Shown here: piece by piece, positions 31,884-42,646 of the stretch
How the letters are laid out: every line of letters begins with the position of its first letter
How positions within the stretch are numbered: the first letter of the stretch is position 1
Assembly: GCA_018136815.1 (NCBI GenBank)
Contig: CM030935.1
Span: 4,760,999 to 4,824,998 of the forward strand
DNA length: 64,000 nt
Origin: Isochrysis galbana
Lineage: Eukaryota; Haptophyta; Isochrysidales; Isochrysidaceae
Direction of reading: 5' to 3'
Translations under genes and position numbers: made by a program
Notes under the pieces: generated by a model
Seen by the model: the letters and a program-made list of their open reading frames with translations, nothing else
Told to the model about the DNA's origin: nothing
The model's database searches: none

Positions 31884-32644
31884 CAACTAAGTTTATACTT
31901 AGCTCGCCCATGGGGGGGCACGAGCCCCCCCCTCTCTCCACTCCCCCCCTGCCATGGGGGAGGAACCACCCACCCTCCTGGCACGCCTGATGGCTTGCCA
32001 GGAGGCCACTGCCCTGCTGACCCTCTCTCCCACTCACAGGCTTGCTTGATTCGCCCATCCTGGCCCGGCGTGGCCAGCCCATTGCTCCAACCCCTCCTCC
32101 CCCCCTGTTCGACAGGCAGACAGGTGCAGCGTGGGGGCCCCTGAGGCTCAGGAGCGCCAGCGAGGGAGAGGCAGGGGAGGCCAGGGCCCAGCCCCAGCCT
32201 CCTCTGCCCCCTGAGCTGGCCTCCATCAGCCTCCAGGGTCGCCAATGGGCAGCTGCAGGCCTGCCGCAGGCGCGCCATCGCGCGTGCCGCAGGAGAGGGG
32301 AGAGAGAGCGCGGAGAAGGGGGTGGGCGGAGCGGAGCTCCGCCCACCGAAAAATAGGTAAGTCCCGCACCTGTTTATTTATAGGATAAGTCGGGACTGAG
32401 GTCGCCGCCCACTCGGAGACACAGGAGGAAGAGAGGGAACCGATCATCGGGGGGAGGCGCGGGCCACCGGACCATATCTAAGCCCTTCACCCCAATCCCC
32501 CTAGTAGTGCACGGGGGGAGCCGCCTGATGGCGGGAGGAGAAGGGCTGGGAGCGTGGGGGTGTAGAAAGTTTTCCTACGTGAGTAGAAAGTAGAGGGTCC
32601 ACGGCTGCGTGCGCGGTGAGACTATTAAAAGGTTTATTTATTTA
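31884..32644 (+). mobile_element. N1 non-autonomous retroelement, copy b
   Basis: Flanked by a 16-bp repeat with one mismatch, taggatgggacgggta at 31868-31883 and taggataggacgggta at 32645-32660. The 5' end is CAACTAAGTTTATACTTAG (perfect stem) and CCCATGGGGGGGCACGAGCC; the 3' end is CTATTAAAAGG followed by TTTATTTATTTA. Same structure as copy a in the opposite orientation. Confidence 0.88.
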
Positions 32645-32660
32645 TAGGATAGGACGGGTA

Positions 32661-33133
32661 GTTAGGAGCAGCACACGCACTCTGTCTCACGCCGTGCAAG
32701 TAGCGGTTAGTGCTTGCTAAGATCTTTTTTGAAGACGGTATACGCAACGTGGAAGGCTCGTGCTCATAGCGAAATTATTCATGCCAAAAGGCCTGAATAC
32801 AACACCAACGCACTGTCTAGGAGGGTGAGTGACCGCGACAATGTGCCACGCCATCGATAATCCCCATCGAGTCACACAAGTCACCAATGCTTCACACTCA
32901 CACAAGCTTGATGGATTCCAAAGAGTCGCCGCCGCCGCCAAAACCCAAGGGATCGCTGCGGACGCCCGTGCCTCGGATTGCACGCTTCCCAGGAGCACCC
33001 CAACCATCCTCACCCAATTCGTCGACTGCCGCACGTTTGCTCGCTCCTTTCGGCTTGCGGCGCACGTACCTATATGAGCGAGGACGATACAACAAAGCGG
33101 GTCGGTGAGAGAGCGCCCAGGGGCGTTAGGAAG
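32661..33133. other. intergenic, 3' side of the elongase
   Basis: No gene recognised on either strand. Confidence 0.45.
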
Positions 33134-33242
33134 TCAGCGAGTGTAAAGTGGAACCGGCCGAGGTGATCCGCCTCGAGCTATGACGCGCGACCCATGGCAG
33201 GTCGAGAAGGAGACGCTGTGAAGGGGCGCGAAGGTGCGGTCC

Positions 33243-34818
33243 TTACCGATCGAAGAAGAGGTTGGCAAAGAGCGCGCCATAGGCCAGGTACATGAGCCCA
33301 CCCAGGTATAAGATGTGTGGGTGCACCGCACACCCACGAGGACTAAAGTAGTAGGCCCACACAGCAAAGCAGTTGACAATAGTACCCATCGCGAACTGGG
33401 AAAGTTGGAGGGTGGTGATGATTGGCGCGACTCGCAGGACACGACTGCAAGAGGGGATGAGTGACTGTGAGATTGCCCGCATTAATACTCCACTTGACCG
33501 GCCGCGGAGGATGTGGCTGGCCCCATGAGCACCGCGCTGCCATTTGTACGAATCTTGCGGTGGCGCTCCCCGCCTTTGACAACGGAGGACTGCTCGGCTC
33601 GTCCGCCCCACGCCGCATCGTTGCCGCGCTTGCGCAACTGGAAATGGGAGGCGGACGGCGCACCGATCGAAGCTGGTGGCGAAAAAGTAGGAGTACATGA
33701 CGGCGTGCACCGAAAAATTCATCGACCCATACCAAAGTGCTAGAGGCGTATGGTAGACCTGCAATAGGTGAACAGCAAGGTGTGCCGAAGGGTTGGGGTG
33801 GGATGGGGGGGTCATTGCAGATGGTGTCTTCTTTTTCGCATGGTGATGAGGTGCACATCGCAACGGCGAACTCACCCACGCGGCCCATGCAAAGGCGATG
33901 ACAGAGGAATGGTGGAAGTAGTGCAACACCAAGAGCGGCCGCTTCTTGAGCACGAGGAGTACTGTGTCGAAGAGCTCAAGGAGTCTGCACAGGCGAGTGC
34001 GCGGTGTGGGTCGGAAGAACGGGCGGGTGGGGAAGGGGGCAGCGCGGGGCGCTCACTTGGAGAGGCAGAAGAGCACCGCCCAGAGCGCCGGTGCGCCGGT
34101 GCCCGCAAGTTCGTAGCAGTCGGCACAGACTGAGTAGTGGAAGCCGTTGTTGACGAGATGGCTGAAGAGCGTGGGTATGCACGCACCGACGCCGCACGCG
34201 GAGAAGGCGGCAAGAGAAAGGTTCCACACGCGAGAGAGCCAGAACAGGCGGATTGGCGGCCGGGTTGCCATGAACAGAGGGCCCGCATACACCACTAGCA
34301 GTAGGTACACAACTGAGAGGAAGATTGGAGGGAGGGAGGGGAGTAGCGGTGGGGGAACTTTGCATTGAGTGTGGCATGCGGTCATGGCGGGCGGCTGGCC
34401 CAGCAGCAGGGGTGCACGACCAAGAGATCCGGGAGGAAGGGAGAGAGTGAGGCCGGCTGGCGGGCCTGGGGGAGCGAGCAAGGGAGGGAGGGAGAGGGAG
34501 AGGCAGCGAGGGATGGAGGACGGGAGCAAGGGACGAAGGGTCAGAGGGAAGGAGCGAGGGAGCGTGAGAGGTATGGATCGAGCGGGAGCGCCCGAGCGGG
34601 GGAACTGAGCGAGCCGGCCAGAGAGGAAGGAGGCAAGGCGGTGACGGTCTGAGGGAAGGGAGGGAGAGGAGGCGGTGGCGGTGCGGTGAGGGGGTGGCCG
34701 GCGTGTGTGGACGCTCACGGATGGCGATGAGCGGAATGTGCTGGTTTGCAGCGAAGTACTGCTGCCCCCAGTGCGCGTCGAAGCGTGCCTGGTACGCCAG
34801 GAAGGCAGCGAGAAGCAT
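33243..34818 (-). CDS. ELO-family fatty-acid elongase, five exons
   Basis: Minus-strand exons 34818-34719, 34312-34057, 33984-33876, 33758-33664 and 33444-33243 join in phase at GT-AG sites, giving 253 aa. All ELO signatures are present: KLLELFDT (KxxExxDT, residues 119-126), the HYFHH histidine box (140-144), NFSVHAVMYSYF and TTLQLSQF, with several hydrophobic membrane segments. These are ER enzymes that condense malonyl-CoA with acyl-CoA in very-long-chain or polyunsaturated fatty-acid synthesis. The stop TAA overlaps a GTAAG donor. Splicing a 31-base intron would extend the protein by 26 residues to 33134, but so short an intron is unlikely. The start ATG is the first after the GA/CT tract. 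Confidence 0.92.
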
Positions 34819-34836
34819 CGACGACCTTCTCTCTGC

Positions 34837-34968
<132 letters not shown>

Positions 34969-35529
34969 GCTCCTTCTTCTCGTGGTACGGAGGGGTGCTG
35001 CTGCTGCAGGAGAGGGTGAGGAGGGTGGGGGAGGGGTGAGGGAGGGCTTGGAGAAGGGAGGAGAGAAGAGAGAAGGGTAGGTTTGGCAGGGGTTCTCCCA
35101 CGGCGCGCGGAGGGGGAAGGCGGGGGGGGATGAAAGGCGGAAAAGGAAAAAGGGGAAAGCGGGAAAGGGGGAGTGGGCGCTGTGAATAGATGTTTGAAGA
35201 AAAGAAAAGCAATAGGGAATAGGCAAAGTGACAAAAGCGATCGATACGTATGAACGGCTCCGTCTGCTGCTCGCCGTCCTTGCTTCACGTTAGGGAACGT
35301 GTGTGCCTTCCTCTCGGGGTACCTGGAGCCTGAGTGTATCTGACACCAACTGCCGGCTGCTTGGTGCTAAGATAGTACGCCAGTGCACAAGGCTAGTGCT
35401 ATTCTCTGTTCTCCTTACGTTGGTACTAGGCTAAGCCGCTCGGGCTTGGTATCCCGGTATCCCCCTCCGCGGGCACTCGACCCTTAACGGTTAACAAGGA
35501 ACCTGTATAGAGAAAGAAGAGTATTAGTA
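34969..35529. other. intergenic
   Basis: GA-rich for the first 200 bp, then mixed sequence. No gene recognised. Confidence 0.45.
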
Positions 35530-37119
35530 TTAGAAATGCGCTGGCTGGACCCACCCCGGAACCGCGTGCTCCAGACTAGTGCTAGCCCCCGCCGAGATGG
35601 CATCCGCCGTGCGGAACTGCTGCGCCACGGTATCGCGTGCATGTATTTTTTTTTATTTTTTAAACAACTGAGCGTTAGTACCACTACTCCCACTAGCCCG
35701 GTACTATCACGACACCCCTCAGCGCACTTGCCCGCACGCCTTGAAGTGATGGCACAGACACATACACATATGCATCCCTTCAAATCTCCCCCCTCGCAAA
35801 CCCCCGGCTCCCATTATAACTCCCCACAAGTTAAAATGAGGGAAAACCCATTGAGGCGGACCGGTCGACGCCGGCCGACTCTCCGGGGAAAAACACCGGG
35901 GGGGGGGGAGGGACCTCTCGTCGTGAAGCAGAACGGCCCTTACAGCTCGCGCCGCGAGCAGTCCTCGAAGAAATAAATGACTGCGCCCCCCGATACCTGC
36001 CACAGGGACGTCTTGAGCCACTCCCTTCTTCTCGCCCCTCCTGTCGCCAGCCGCCCCCCTTCGCCCGTTTGCTAACGCAAACGGGGCCCGTTTCTTACCG
36101 CACTCCATCGGGGGGGGGGCGCAAATTCCCCCCTCTCCCTCTCTCCATTCTCCTCCGCCCCTCTCCCTGCGGCGCGTCGCCATGCGGCGCGCCACGGCCT
36201 GCTCTCAGAGGGCCTTTGGGGGCTCCCAGAGGGCCAGCGAGGGCAGCTCAGGGGGAAGTGGAGGCTGGGGCTCAGCCCCTGGCCCCCCCTGCCTCTCCCA
36301 CGCTCGCCACGCTGGCCATTGGAGCCTCCCAGTGGCCTCTGCATGCCTGGCGACCAGGGGAAGGGGGGGAGTCAGCTCGAGGGCAGGCCCATGCTGGGCG
36401 TGGGAGTGCGAGTCTCGGCCCGCGCCCACTAGGGGTCTGGGCCAGAGTGTTGATTGCCCAGCCCCTGCCAAAGGGCAGGGGCTGGGGTTGATTGTACGGG
36501 CCCACCCCGGGGGGTGTCCGCGATGGAGAGAGGGGGGCGCGAGGCCCCCATTGACCCCCACTTATAAAAGTAGGTTGTATCGCGTGCATATATGCGTGCT
36601 ACATCAGAGTCCCATCGGCCGCGCGCGCGGAGCTGCTGCTCTGTACCGCCCGCGTCGGCCAGGTCGGTGGCTTAGCCAATGCGGAAGCTATGGGCGCCGA
36701 CTTCCGACACATCAAGCTCGGCGGGCAGCCGGGCCGCGAGCTGTTTCGCGTAGCGGCTGAGGTTGTGTGTGGAGACCGCTGCGTATGCCGTCTGCGCGCG
36801 GCCGCCCTCGCGCCGCAGGCGGAACATGGGAGAGCCGGGCGCCGCGGCTCGCGGCTCTATCCGCCGGGTCGAGCGAGGTGAGCCGCTTGATCGCCGTGAA
36901 GGCGCAAGCGGCGTTGCCCGGTTGCTCCGGGAGCAAGCTCGCCGCATGGGACTCGAGCAGCTGGTCCCGAGCCCAAGCCCGCTTCTGGCAAATTTCTCGA
37001 TATGCCGGGCACCCTGCCCTCCGCGCAGCCCTCACTCGCTGCCAGCCCTCCGATGCCTCGATGACGGCGCCGCGGCTCGAGGATCTCGATCGCGATGTTA
37101 AAGTATGGACGACCGCCAA
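35530..37119 (-). pseudogene. tyrosine-recombinase fragment (Crypton/DIRS-like), split by N3
   Basis: The minus strand carries AAVSTHNLSRYAKQLAARL, then GAHSFRIG, an in-frame TAA, ATDLADAGG, LRARGRWDSDVARIYARD, and after the N3 insertion TVAQQFRTADAISAGAS and a stop at 35532. HxxR (HSFR), GRW and the Tyr in ARIY match the catalytic C-terminus of tyrosine recombinases of Crypton or DIRS-type elements. Removing 35647-36577 and one copy of its duplication restores the frame. Upstream coding (to about 37119) continues only after a frameshift and no catalytic first Arg is assigned. No linked reverse transcriptase was recognised, so the element class is open. Confidence 0.7.
35647..36577 (-). mobile_element. 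N3 non-autonomous retroelement inserted in a recombinase gene
   Basis: Flanked by tatcgcgtgcatgtat (35631-35646) and tatcgcgtgcatatat (36578-36593). The minus-strand 5' end is CAACCTACTTTTATAAGTGG, a 7-bp stem, then a GC-rich body with GGGGGCCTCGCGCCCCCC. The 3' end is an A-rich tail (reverse complement of TTTTTTTTTATTTTTTAAAC), unlike the T-ended N1 elements. 931 bp, no protein recognised. Confidence 0.82.
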
Positions 37120-37997
37120 CGGCTGCGCGTACTGCGCTTTCCGTCCCCGCGCACCGCGCCTGGCACGCCTGAAACTCAGCTCTGGAAATATGGTACAGGC
37201 GACGGGGCGACGGGGCTCACAACCCGGTCGTCTGCCAACCGTACATTCGCTTTCTCTGCGAAGGAGGTAGAGGTAGCGGCGAGTGCGGCACCGATCCTGA
37301 GGTCCACCGCCGTCTCCGCACGATGGTTGTTCTCCGTCCGGCTCAGTAGGTCGTCGTCGGGGCTCACACCCGCGCTGTCACCCCGCTACATGGCCCGGGT
37401 AGTGAGCCTGAACGCCACCACCGACAAAATCTCGATACGACGTCACCGAGTACTTCTACGGACCGCTCCTTGGTCTGACCCCATTCTTTATGTTTCGAAC
37501 AATAATTTACGCCAGTCTCCCATTCCTCCTTCCCCAAGTCCGCCGTTAACTCCCCCTTCCACCGCCTATCCTTCCGCTCGCCATGTCCTCCGTCCCTCCG
37601 ATTCGCGTTCCGTGCCACTCTCCCGTCCATTTCACATGCCCGTCATTTGCCCTCCCCGTTCCCCCGATGAGCGATGAGCCCGTTCCGGGCTCCCCGGATG
37701 GACCGTGCGCCGCGCTAGCCGCCGGTGCGCCTTCGCGACTCGTTTCCAAAGAGGAAACGAGCTTCGCTCCGACATTGTCACCTCTGCCTCTGCCATAGAA
37801 GAGGACATGGTCCCACAGCACAAGGGTTCCACATTCAAAACAACAAGAAAACTCTGGCTGAGCGCTGCTTTCGCGCGGTCGGCTGGTGTGCTCCGTTCCC
37901 GCGCGTCGGGCCCGCGCGGGTCGGGAAAGGGGTGGGTGGGGTTGGTGTGTGCCTCTGCGTGTGAGGGGAGAGGCGGGGGGAGGGGGGCGGAGAGGGG
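37120..37997. other. intergenic, promoter side of the FMN reductase
   Basis: No gene recognised. The last ~40 bp are GA-rich and abut the reductase ATG. Confidence 0.45.
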
Positions 37998-39304
37998 ATG
38001 GGCGTCTCGCTGCGCGTGGCGCTCGTGCTTGGCTCGACGCGTACGGCGGGAGTGCCGCGGCCGGTCTGTGTGGGCAGGTGAGTTTGGGGAGAGGGAAGGG
38101 GTGGGGATGGGGGTGAGAGGGAGGGAGGGGGGAGAGAGGGGCCGAGGAGGAAAGCCCGGAGGAAAGGGAGAGAAGGGGGTGAGGGGGAGGGGCGGGAGGG
38201 GGGAAGCCCTTGGGGGTGGAAGGTGAGAGGTTGGACGGGCCGCGGCAGCCTATGATTTGGTGAGATGGAAGGGAATGGACCCAGTGCGAACGAGTGGGAC
38301 GTGTCGGGCGTGGAGTAGGGGGGCATGGGCGACTGGATTGGAGTGGGTGGAAGGGGTTGGGGGGCGGGGAGGCAGAGCTGCAGTCTGGTCACAAGTATGG
38401 GGGAAAGCTCGGCCAGCTGCGTGCTGTGCGTGCGAGGAGGGTAGCAAACCCCCCCAAACCGAGCTGCCTTGCCACGTCCCGGGCAGGCGCGTCGGCAAGT
38501 TCGTGGAGTTGGAGCTCAAGCGCCGCGGGCACACCGTCGACGTGGTCGACCCTGTCGTGGAGAACCTGCCGCTGCTCACACGACCGCACTTCTCGTACCC
38601 TTCTGGCGAGTCGCCACACGATGCGTTGGCCGAGAGGCTGGGTGGGGCTCAGGCGTACGTGATGGTGACACCTGAGTACAACCACGCACCTGGACCAGCA
38701 CTTCTCAACCTGATCGACCACTTCGGTTCGTCGACCTTCTCGTTCAAGCCCTCGCTGATCGTGTCGTATTCCCAGGTGAACAGCGCATCGGCTAGGTTGA
38801 TCCTACGCATTGTATGGTGCGTACACACACCCTGGCACCGTTTGCGCCTCGCAGGGCCAGTGGGGCGGCACGCGCGCCGCCGCAGGTCTCCGCCCAGTCC
38901 TGTCCGAGCTCGGCTGCTTGCCAGTCTCGGCAATGATACACGTTCCTGCAGCCCATCACCTTCTAAGGGAAGACGGCTCCTTCTACAAGGGCGATGCTGA
39001 GGAGGAGAGATGGCGCTCATACGCCGCGCGGGGTCTAGCGCAGCTAGAATGGTGCGCGCACGGCGCCCCAGCACGATTTTGGCCGTGTCTAGCACACTTT
39101 CCGTCGGGGGCCTCGTTTCTATGCACGTGGAGAGGGCGTTGCCTTGCATGGAGCATGGCGCTGCTGGTGGTGCTCATCACATATCTGCTGGGTGCTTTGC
39201 ATGAGCGAACTCGGCAGATGCCCACTCAAGGAAACCATTGCCATGTGTTCGGGTCCCGTTTTGGCGTAGGTGGGGCGAAGCTTGCACCAGCCAGTGGGAG
39301 GTAG
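37998..39304 (+). CDS. NAD(P)H-dependent FMN reductase-like flavoprotein
   Basis: Exons 37998-38077, 38487-38775 and 38855-39304 join in phase (introns of 409 and 79 bp), giving 272 aa. The N-terminus VALVLGSTR is the FMN-phosphate loop of the flavodoxin-like fold; RRVGKFVELELKRRGHTV, VTPEYNHAPGPALLN and SYSQ-GQWGGTRAA follow in the family order. It would transfer hydride from NAD(P)H to FMN or quinone-like substrates, probably in the cytosol. The reductase core ends about QLEWCAHG. The remaining ~75 residues include the hydrophobic LLVVLITYLLGAL and are unusual for the family, so a missed splice near 39050 is possible. Confidence 0.85.
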
Positions 39305-39967
39305 CCAACCCATTTCAATCATCACCGGCCCAGACGTCCACGCCCGAGGAGCGAAATGCCCCGCCTGGGTCGGGCGAGGCCTAGCCGATGCCACGGAACG
39401 GCGGAGAGGAGTAGCGACCGGACGTGTGGATTTCCGGCACGGCCATCGGCAAACACATCTAGTTGCTCGCCACTGGCGAATACGCGTGGATGCACACCTC
39501 GTGCACGCCTCTCTTACTCATGAGGGAGCCAACTTTGTTGGACTCTCCTAGAATGTCGCCTGGTTGCGATTCCTAGCTCCGATCAGCGCACAAGAGTAGT
39601 AGTCGCCATCCGTTTCGAGGGCTTTTAGGTTGCTAAGCGCGGTCATGAGTGACCTTCGCCAGGGCTAAACAAATGAATATGCACGCAAGTGTCTCACGTT
39701 TCGCAGTGATGTTCGCTCTCTGCTGTCGCGTTCAGGCTCCCGAAAGCGTGCCCTGAAGACCGACTGCGTCGTTTTCGGCGGCAAGTTCGGTTGCGTGCTT
39801 CTCTCGCTTTCGCACCTTTGCTCTTGACTATTTGCTCCAATATATATCTACATCTCAATCTCATATTAATCCTTATACCCTTACGCACTTGCTGAATTCT
39901 GAGTTGGCGGTGGTCAGAGTCGCGGTACGCCTATTGATACTGCGCTAACTACCTTCTACCTTGCATA
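39305..39967. other. intergenic
   Basis: No gene recognised. Confidence 0.45.
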
Positions 39968-41202
39968 CAACTATCGTTAAAACGATAGGGTCATGGAGCG
40001 CGCACCGCCGCCCGCTCTCGCTGCCGCTGCCCTCGCCATGATGGACGAAGAGCTCACGGACACGCCGCTGTCGCCGAAGCGACCGCGCCAGGACGACCCC
40101 CCCAGTCAGGTGGGCACAGGAGCCGGCGGGCCGCGCCCGCGTAGCATCATGAACGACGCGTGCAAAGCCGACATGCTGGCAACAGCCAGCAGTCAACACA
40201 CACCCAGCACAATCCACAGCCACACCAGCCACAGAACACCAGAGGGACGAACCCACAGGGAAGGCCCCCGGGCCGGGACCCTACACAGCCGCGATACCGC
40301 CCTCGCGCCCCGGCGCGAGGGGCCGGCCCGGCGCCATACAAGACAGGACCCCATTGGGGAAATGTCGCACCAAAGCAGACATTGGGACATGGAACAGTTT
40401 TGGACCCACACATGGGGAGGCAGCGGCAACAGGGAGGACAACACGGGGGGGATACTCCCCAGTGACGCCGAGAGACAGGCGGACGACCGCGTCCCGGGCG
40501 CTGGAACGACCAGCAAGACACCGGGCCCAGTGGCCCAACACAACCAACACAAACAAGATTTTGGGCCAACACAACAGGCACCTCGCACAAAACTCGCGAG
40601 AGGGATTGACTGCGAGGCGGACGCACTGAGTCAATTGGACCCTAGAGAAGCAAGACTGGGCAGAGGACTAACTTTGCCTCCACCCACGGCCACACAGGTG
40701 GCCCTCCTCGACGAAGACCTCGAGCCCGAGCTCCAGGAAGAGGCTGAGTTTCCGGATTCCCACAAAATTGTCATCAACTTCACGGCGTACGAGAAGGGAC
40801 ATAAGGCTAAAGACGAAGAGATTCTAGGCGCCATTGTTGCGCATCTCAACAAACTGGAAGGCGTCGATCTGGAACCGGACTTTCTTTCTAAAAGCGCCTC
40901 CGGCCCATGGGAGATAATGGTTACGGCGGATTGCGCGAATCAATTTCGCGAGATGTTCAAAGACGTGGCTGACTTTCGAAAGGCGGGCATCTCGTGCCCA
41001 ATAGCGGTCAAGTACCAAACTCTCGACGAAAAACTCAAGGGGCTCCCCCGGGCGTCCGACAAGGCGGTAGCCGGCGCTTTTCAAGACGTCTCGGCGCACC
41101 TAGTGGTGCGCAACTACAAGTTCGAGTTGAAGAGCATTATTACGATCAGCTCGCTCGCCAAGGCGGTTGAAAACCAAGGCTTCTACTTTCTCCAAGGAAA
41201 TT
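39968..41202 (+). mobile_element. LINE-D: 5' end and complete ORF1
   Basis: Starts CAA, the perfect hairpin CTATCGTTAAAACGATAG (39971-39988), then ATGGAGCGCGCACC at 39993. ORF1 fills the remainder. It ends where a second retroelement 5' module begins at 41203, so ORF2 and the 3' end are missing. Confidence 0.75.
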
Positions 41203-41204
41203 AA
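39993..41204 (+). CDS. LINE ORF1 (Gag-like) protein
   Basis: 403 aa. The first ~230 residues are low-complexity, rich in Gln, Pro, Arg and Thr. The C-terminal ~150 residues (IVINFTAYEKG...LNKLEGVDLEPDF...GPWEIMV...ISSLAKAVENQGFYFL) look folded and align in part with the ORF1-like frame at 61727-62647 (FIQLAQLAEEK...LSRLEGLDATPD...GPWIFYV). I infer an RNA-binding Gag-like role from position and homology between copies; no named domain is recognised. The stop TAA overlaps the palindrome at 41203. Confidence 0.7.
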   Translation: MERAPPPALAAAALAMMDEELTDTPLSPKRPRQDDPPSQVGTGAGGPRPRSIMNDACKADMLATASSQHTPSTIHSHTSHRTPEGRTHREGPRAGTLHSRDTALAPRREGPARRHTRQDPIGEMSHQSRHWDMEQFWTHTWGGSGNREDNTGGILPSDAERQADDRVPGAGTTSKTPGPVAQHNQHKQDFGPTQQAPRTKLARGIDCEADALSQLDPREARLGRGLTLPPPTATQVALLDEDLEPELQEEAEFPDSHKIVINFTAYEKGHKAKDEEILGAIVAHLNKLEGVDLEPDFLSKSASGPWEIMVTADCANQFREMFKDVADFRKAGISCPIAVKYQTLDEKLKGLPRASDKAVAGAFQDVSAHLVVRNYKFELKSIITISSLAKAVENQGFYFLQGN

Positions 41205-41570
41205 AACTATTGTTATAGTTTTAGCGATGGAGCGCGCGCCGACCGCTCCCACCTCCCAGCCCCCCGCCGCCACGACGCCCCACCGGGGCCGCCCCAAGCC
41301 GCCGGAGCCAAAGCGCTCACAGGCCGCCCCGAGATCAAAGAGCAAGACAACCATAGCAATTGAAGCTCTGGTACGCCACTCAAAACTGGTACCGGGGATA
41401 TTAGGAACCAGACCTAACTAACACAAACAAGACGAAGACGGACAGACACACACAACACTATCGACAAACTCAAAAGGCCTGCCCGAGCCCCACACTCCGA
41501 ACCAGGCCTCAGGTAGTGTACCGAGGCCGGACCCCGGAAACCGAAGAATAAGGAAAGAAGGGGGGCAGGG
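41203..41570 (+). mobile_element. retroelement 5' end fragment
   Basis: Perfect palindrome AAAACTATTGTTATAGTTTT (41203-41222), then ATGGAGCGCGCGCC at 41227 and 64 codons starting MERAPTAP, nearly identical for the first ~30 codons to the frame at 62647. It stops early and merges into unrelated sequence before the gypsy fragment. Confidence 0.7.
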
Positions 41571-42303
41571 GGTACGTTCCCCGTTCGCCTGCCTCAGGAG
41601 GTCATCGAGAACTACCCCGGCTCTGCCATTCTCGTTGACCGTCTACCGCCCCGTGACGGTCTCGATTCTCCTCCAATGGTCGCCACCAGCGTCGGAACCC
41701 CAACCCCGGAGGGGGAGGTGTTGATCACCGTCTGGAACCTGGCGCCACGTCCTGTAACCCTTCCTGCGTACTCGCCGGTGGCGTCAGCCCACATCGAGTA
41801 CAAGTTGCACGCGGCTCGGTCGACGGTCGCCGGTGATAGGGACGACCCCGAGTCCTCGCTCACTGAGGCACAGCGCGCGCTCCTCGACGCTATCGCCATC
41901 GATCCCGACAAGCAACTGTCGCCGCCCCAGAGGCAGCGCGTACGTACGCTGCCTGCTGGCACGGCATATCGAAGCGTTCGCCCTCGACCCGAAGAACCCT
42001 CGGCACACGCACGTCATGGAGGTCGAGCTGCCTCTCCTCCCCGGTGCTACAGCCCACCGGCACGCTCCGTCCAAGATGGGTGACGAGGGCCGTGCCATCG
42101 TCGACAAGCACGTCGCCGAGATGGAGGCGGCGGGCATCATTCGCAAGTCCAATTCGCCGTGGGCTTCGCGGGTTGTTCTCGTCGGCAAGAAAGATGGATC
42201 CGTTCGCTTCTGCGTCGATTATCGCGACACGAACTCGAAGCTTCGTATCTCGGACAGCCCTCTACCGCTCACCGTCGAAGCTATCGATCGTCTATCTCGG
42301 GGC

Positions 42304-42646
42304 TGTCGAATCCAGAGTATCTCTATACTCAAGGCGGATTCGATGCTCAAGAGTGCGAACGATTTTTGTTTTCTGGGCTTGTCTCGATGGTTCGCCGCTC
42401 GACAATTGAACACCGAGGCTTCGCATCGCTCGTCAATTCATTTCTCTCTTTCTTTGTTTGTTTCGAGCGTTTACGTTTGTTTCTCAGTTCATTTATTGAG
42501 TGAGTGGTGTTAGTAGATTGAGTTTTGTGAGGTGTGGTGGCGTGCGTTGGCGTCATGTAGCGCGTTTCCCTCCCTCTTTCTCTCTCTCTCTCAAGATTGT
42601 GCCCCGAATGAGACTTGCCACGAACAAGCTTCGGCTTGATTCGACA
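42304..42646 (+). repeat. 5' LTR of LTR element 1
   Basis: 343 bp, TG...CA ends within the inverted TGTCGAATC/GATTCGACA. It contains a CT run and GTGCCCCGAATGAGACTTG near its 3' end, shared with LTR element 2. Confidence 0.92.

Noticed and set aside
33134-33246. Sixth elongase exon after a 31-base intron
   Set aside because: Phase and GT-AG ends fit, but 31 bases is far below the other introns here; the TAA at 33243-33245 is the simpler end.
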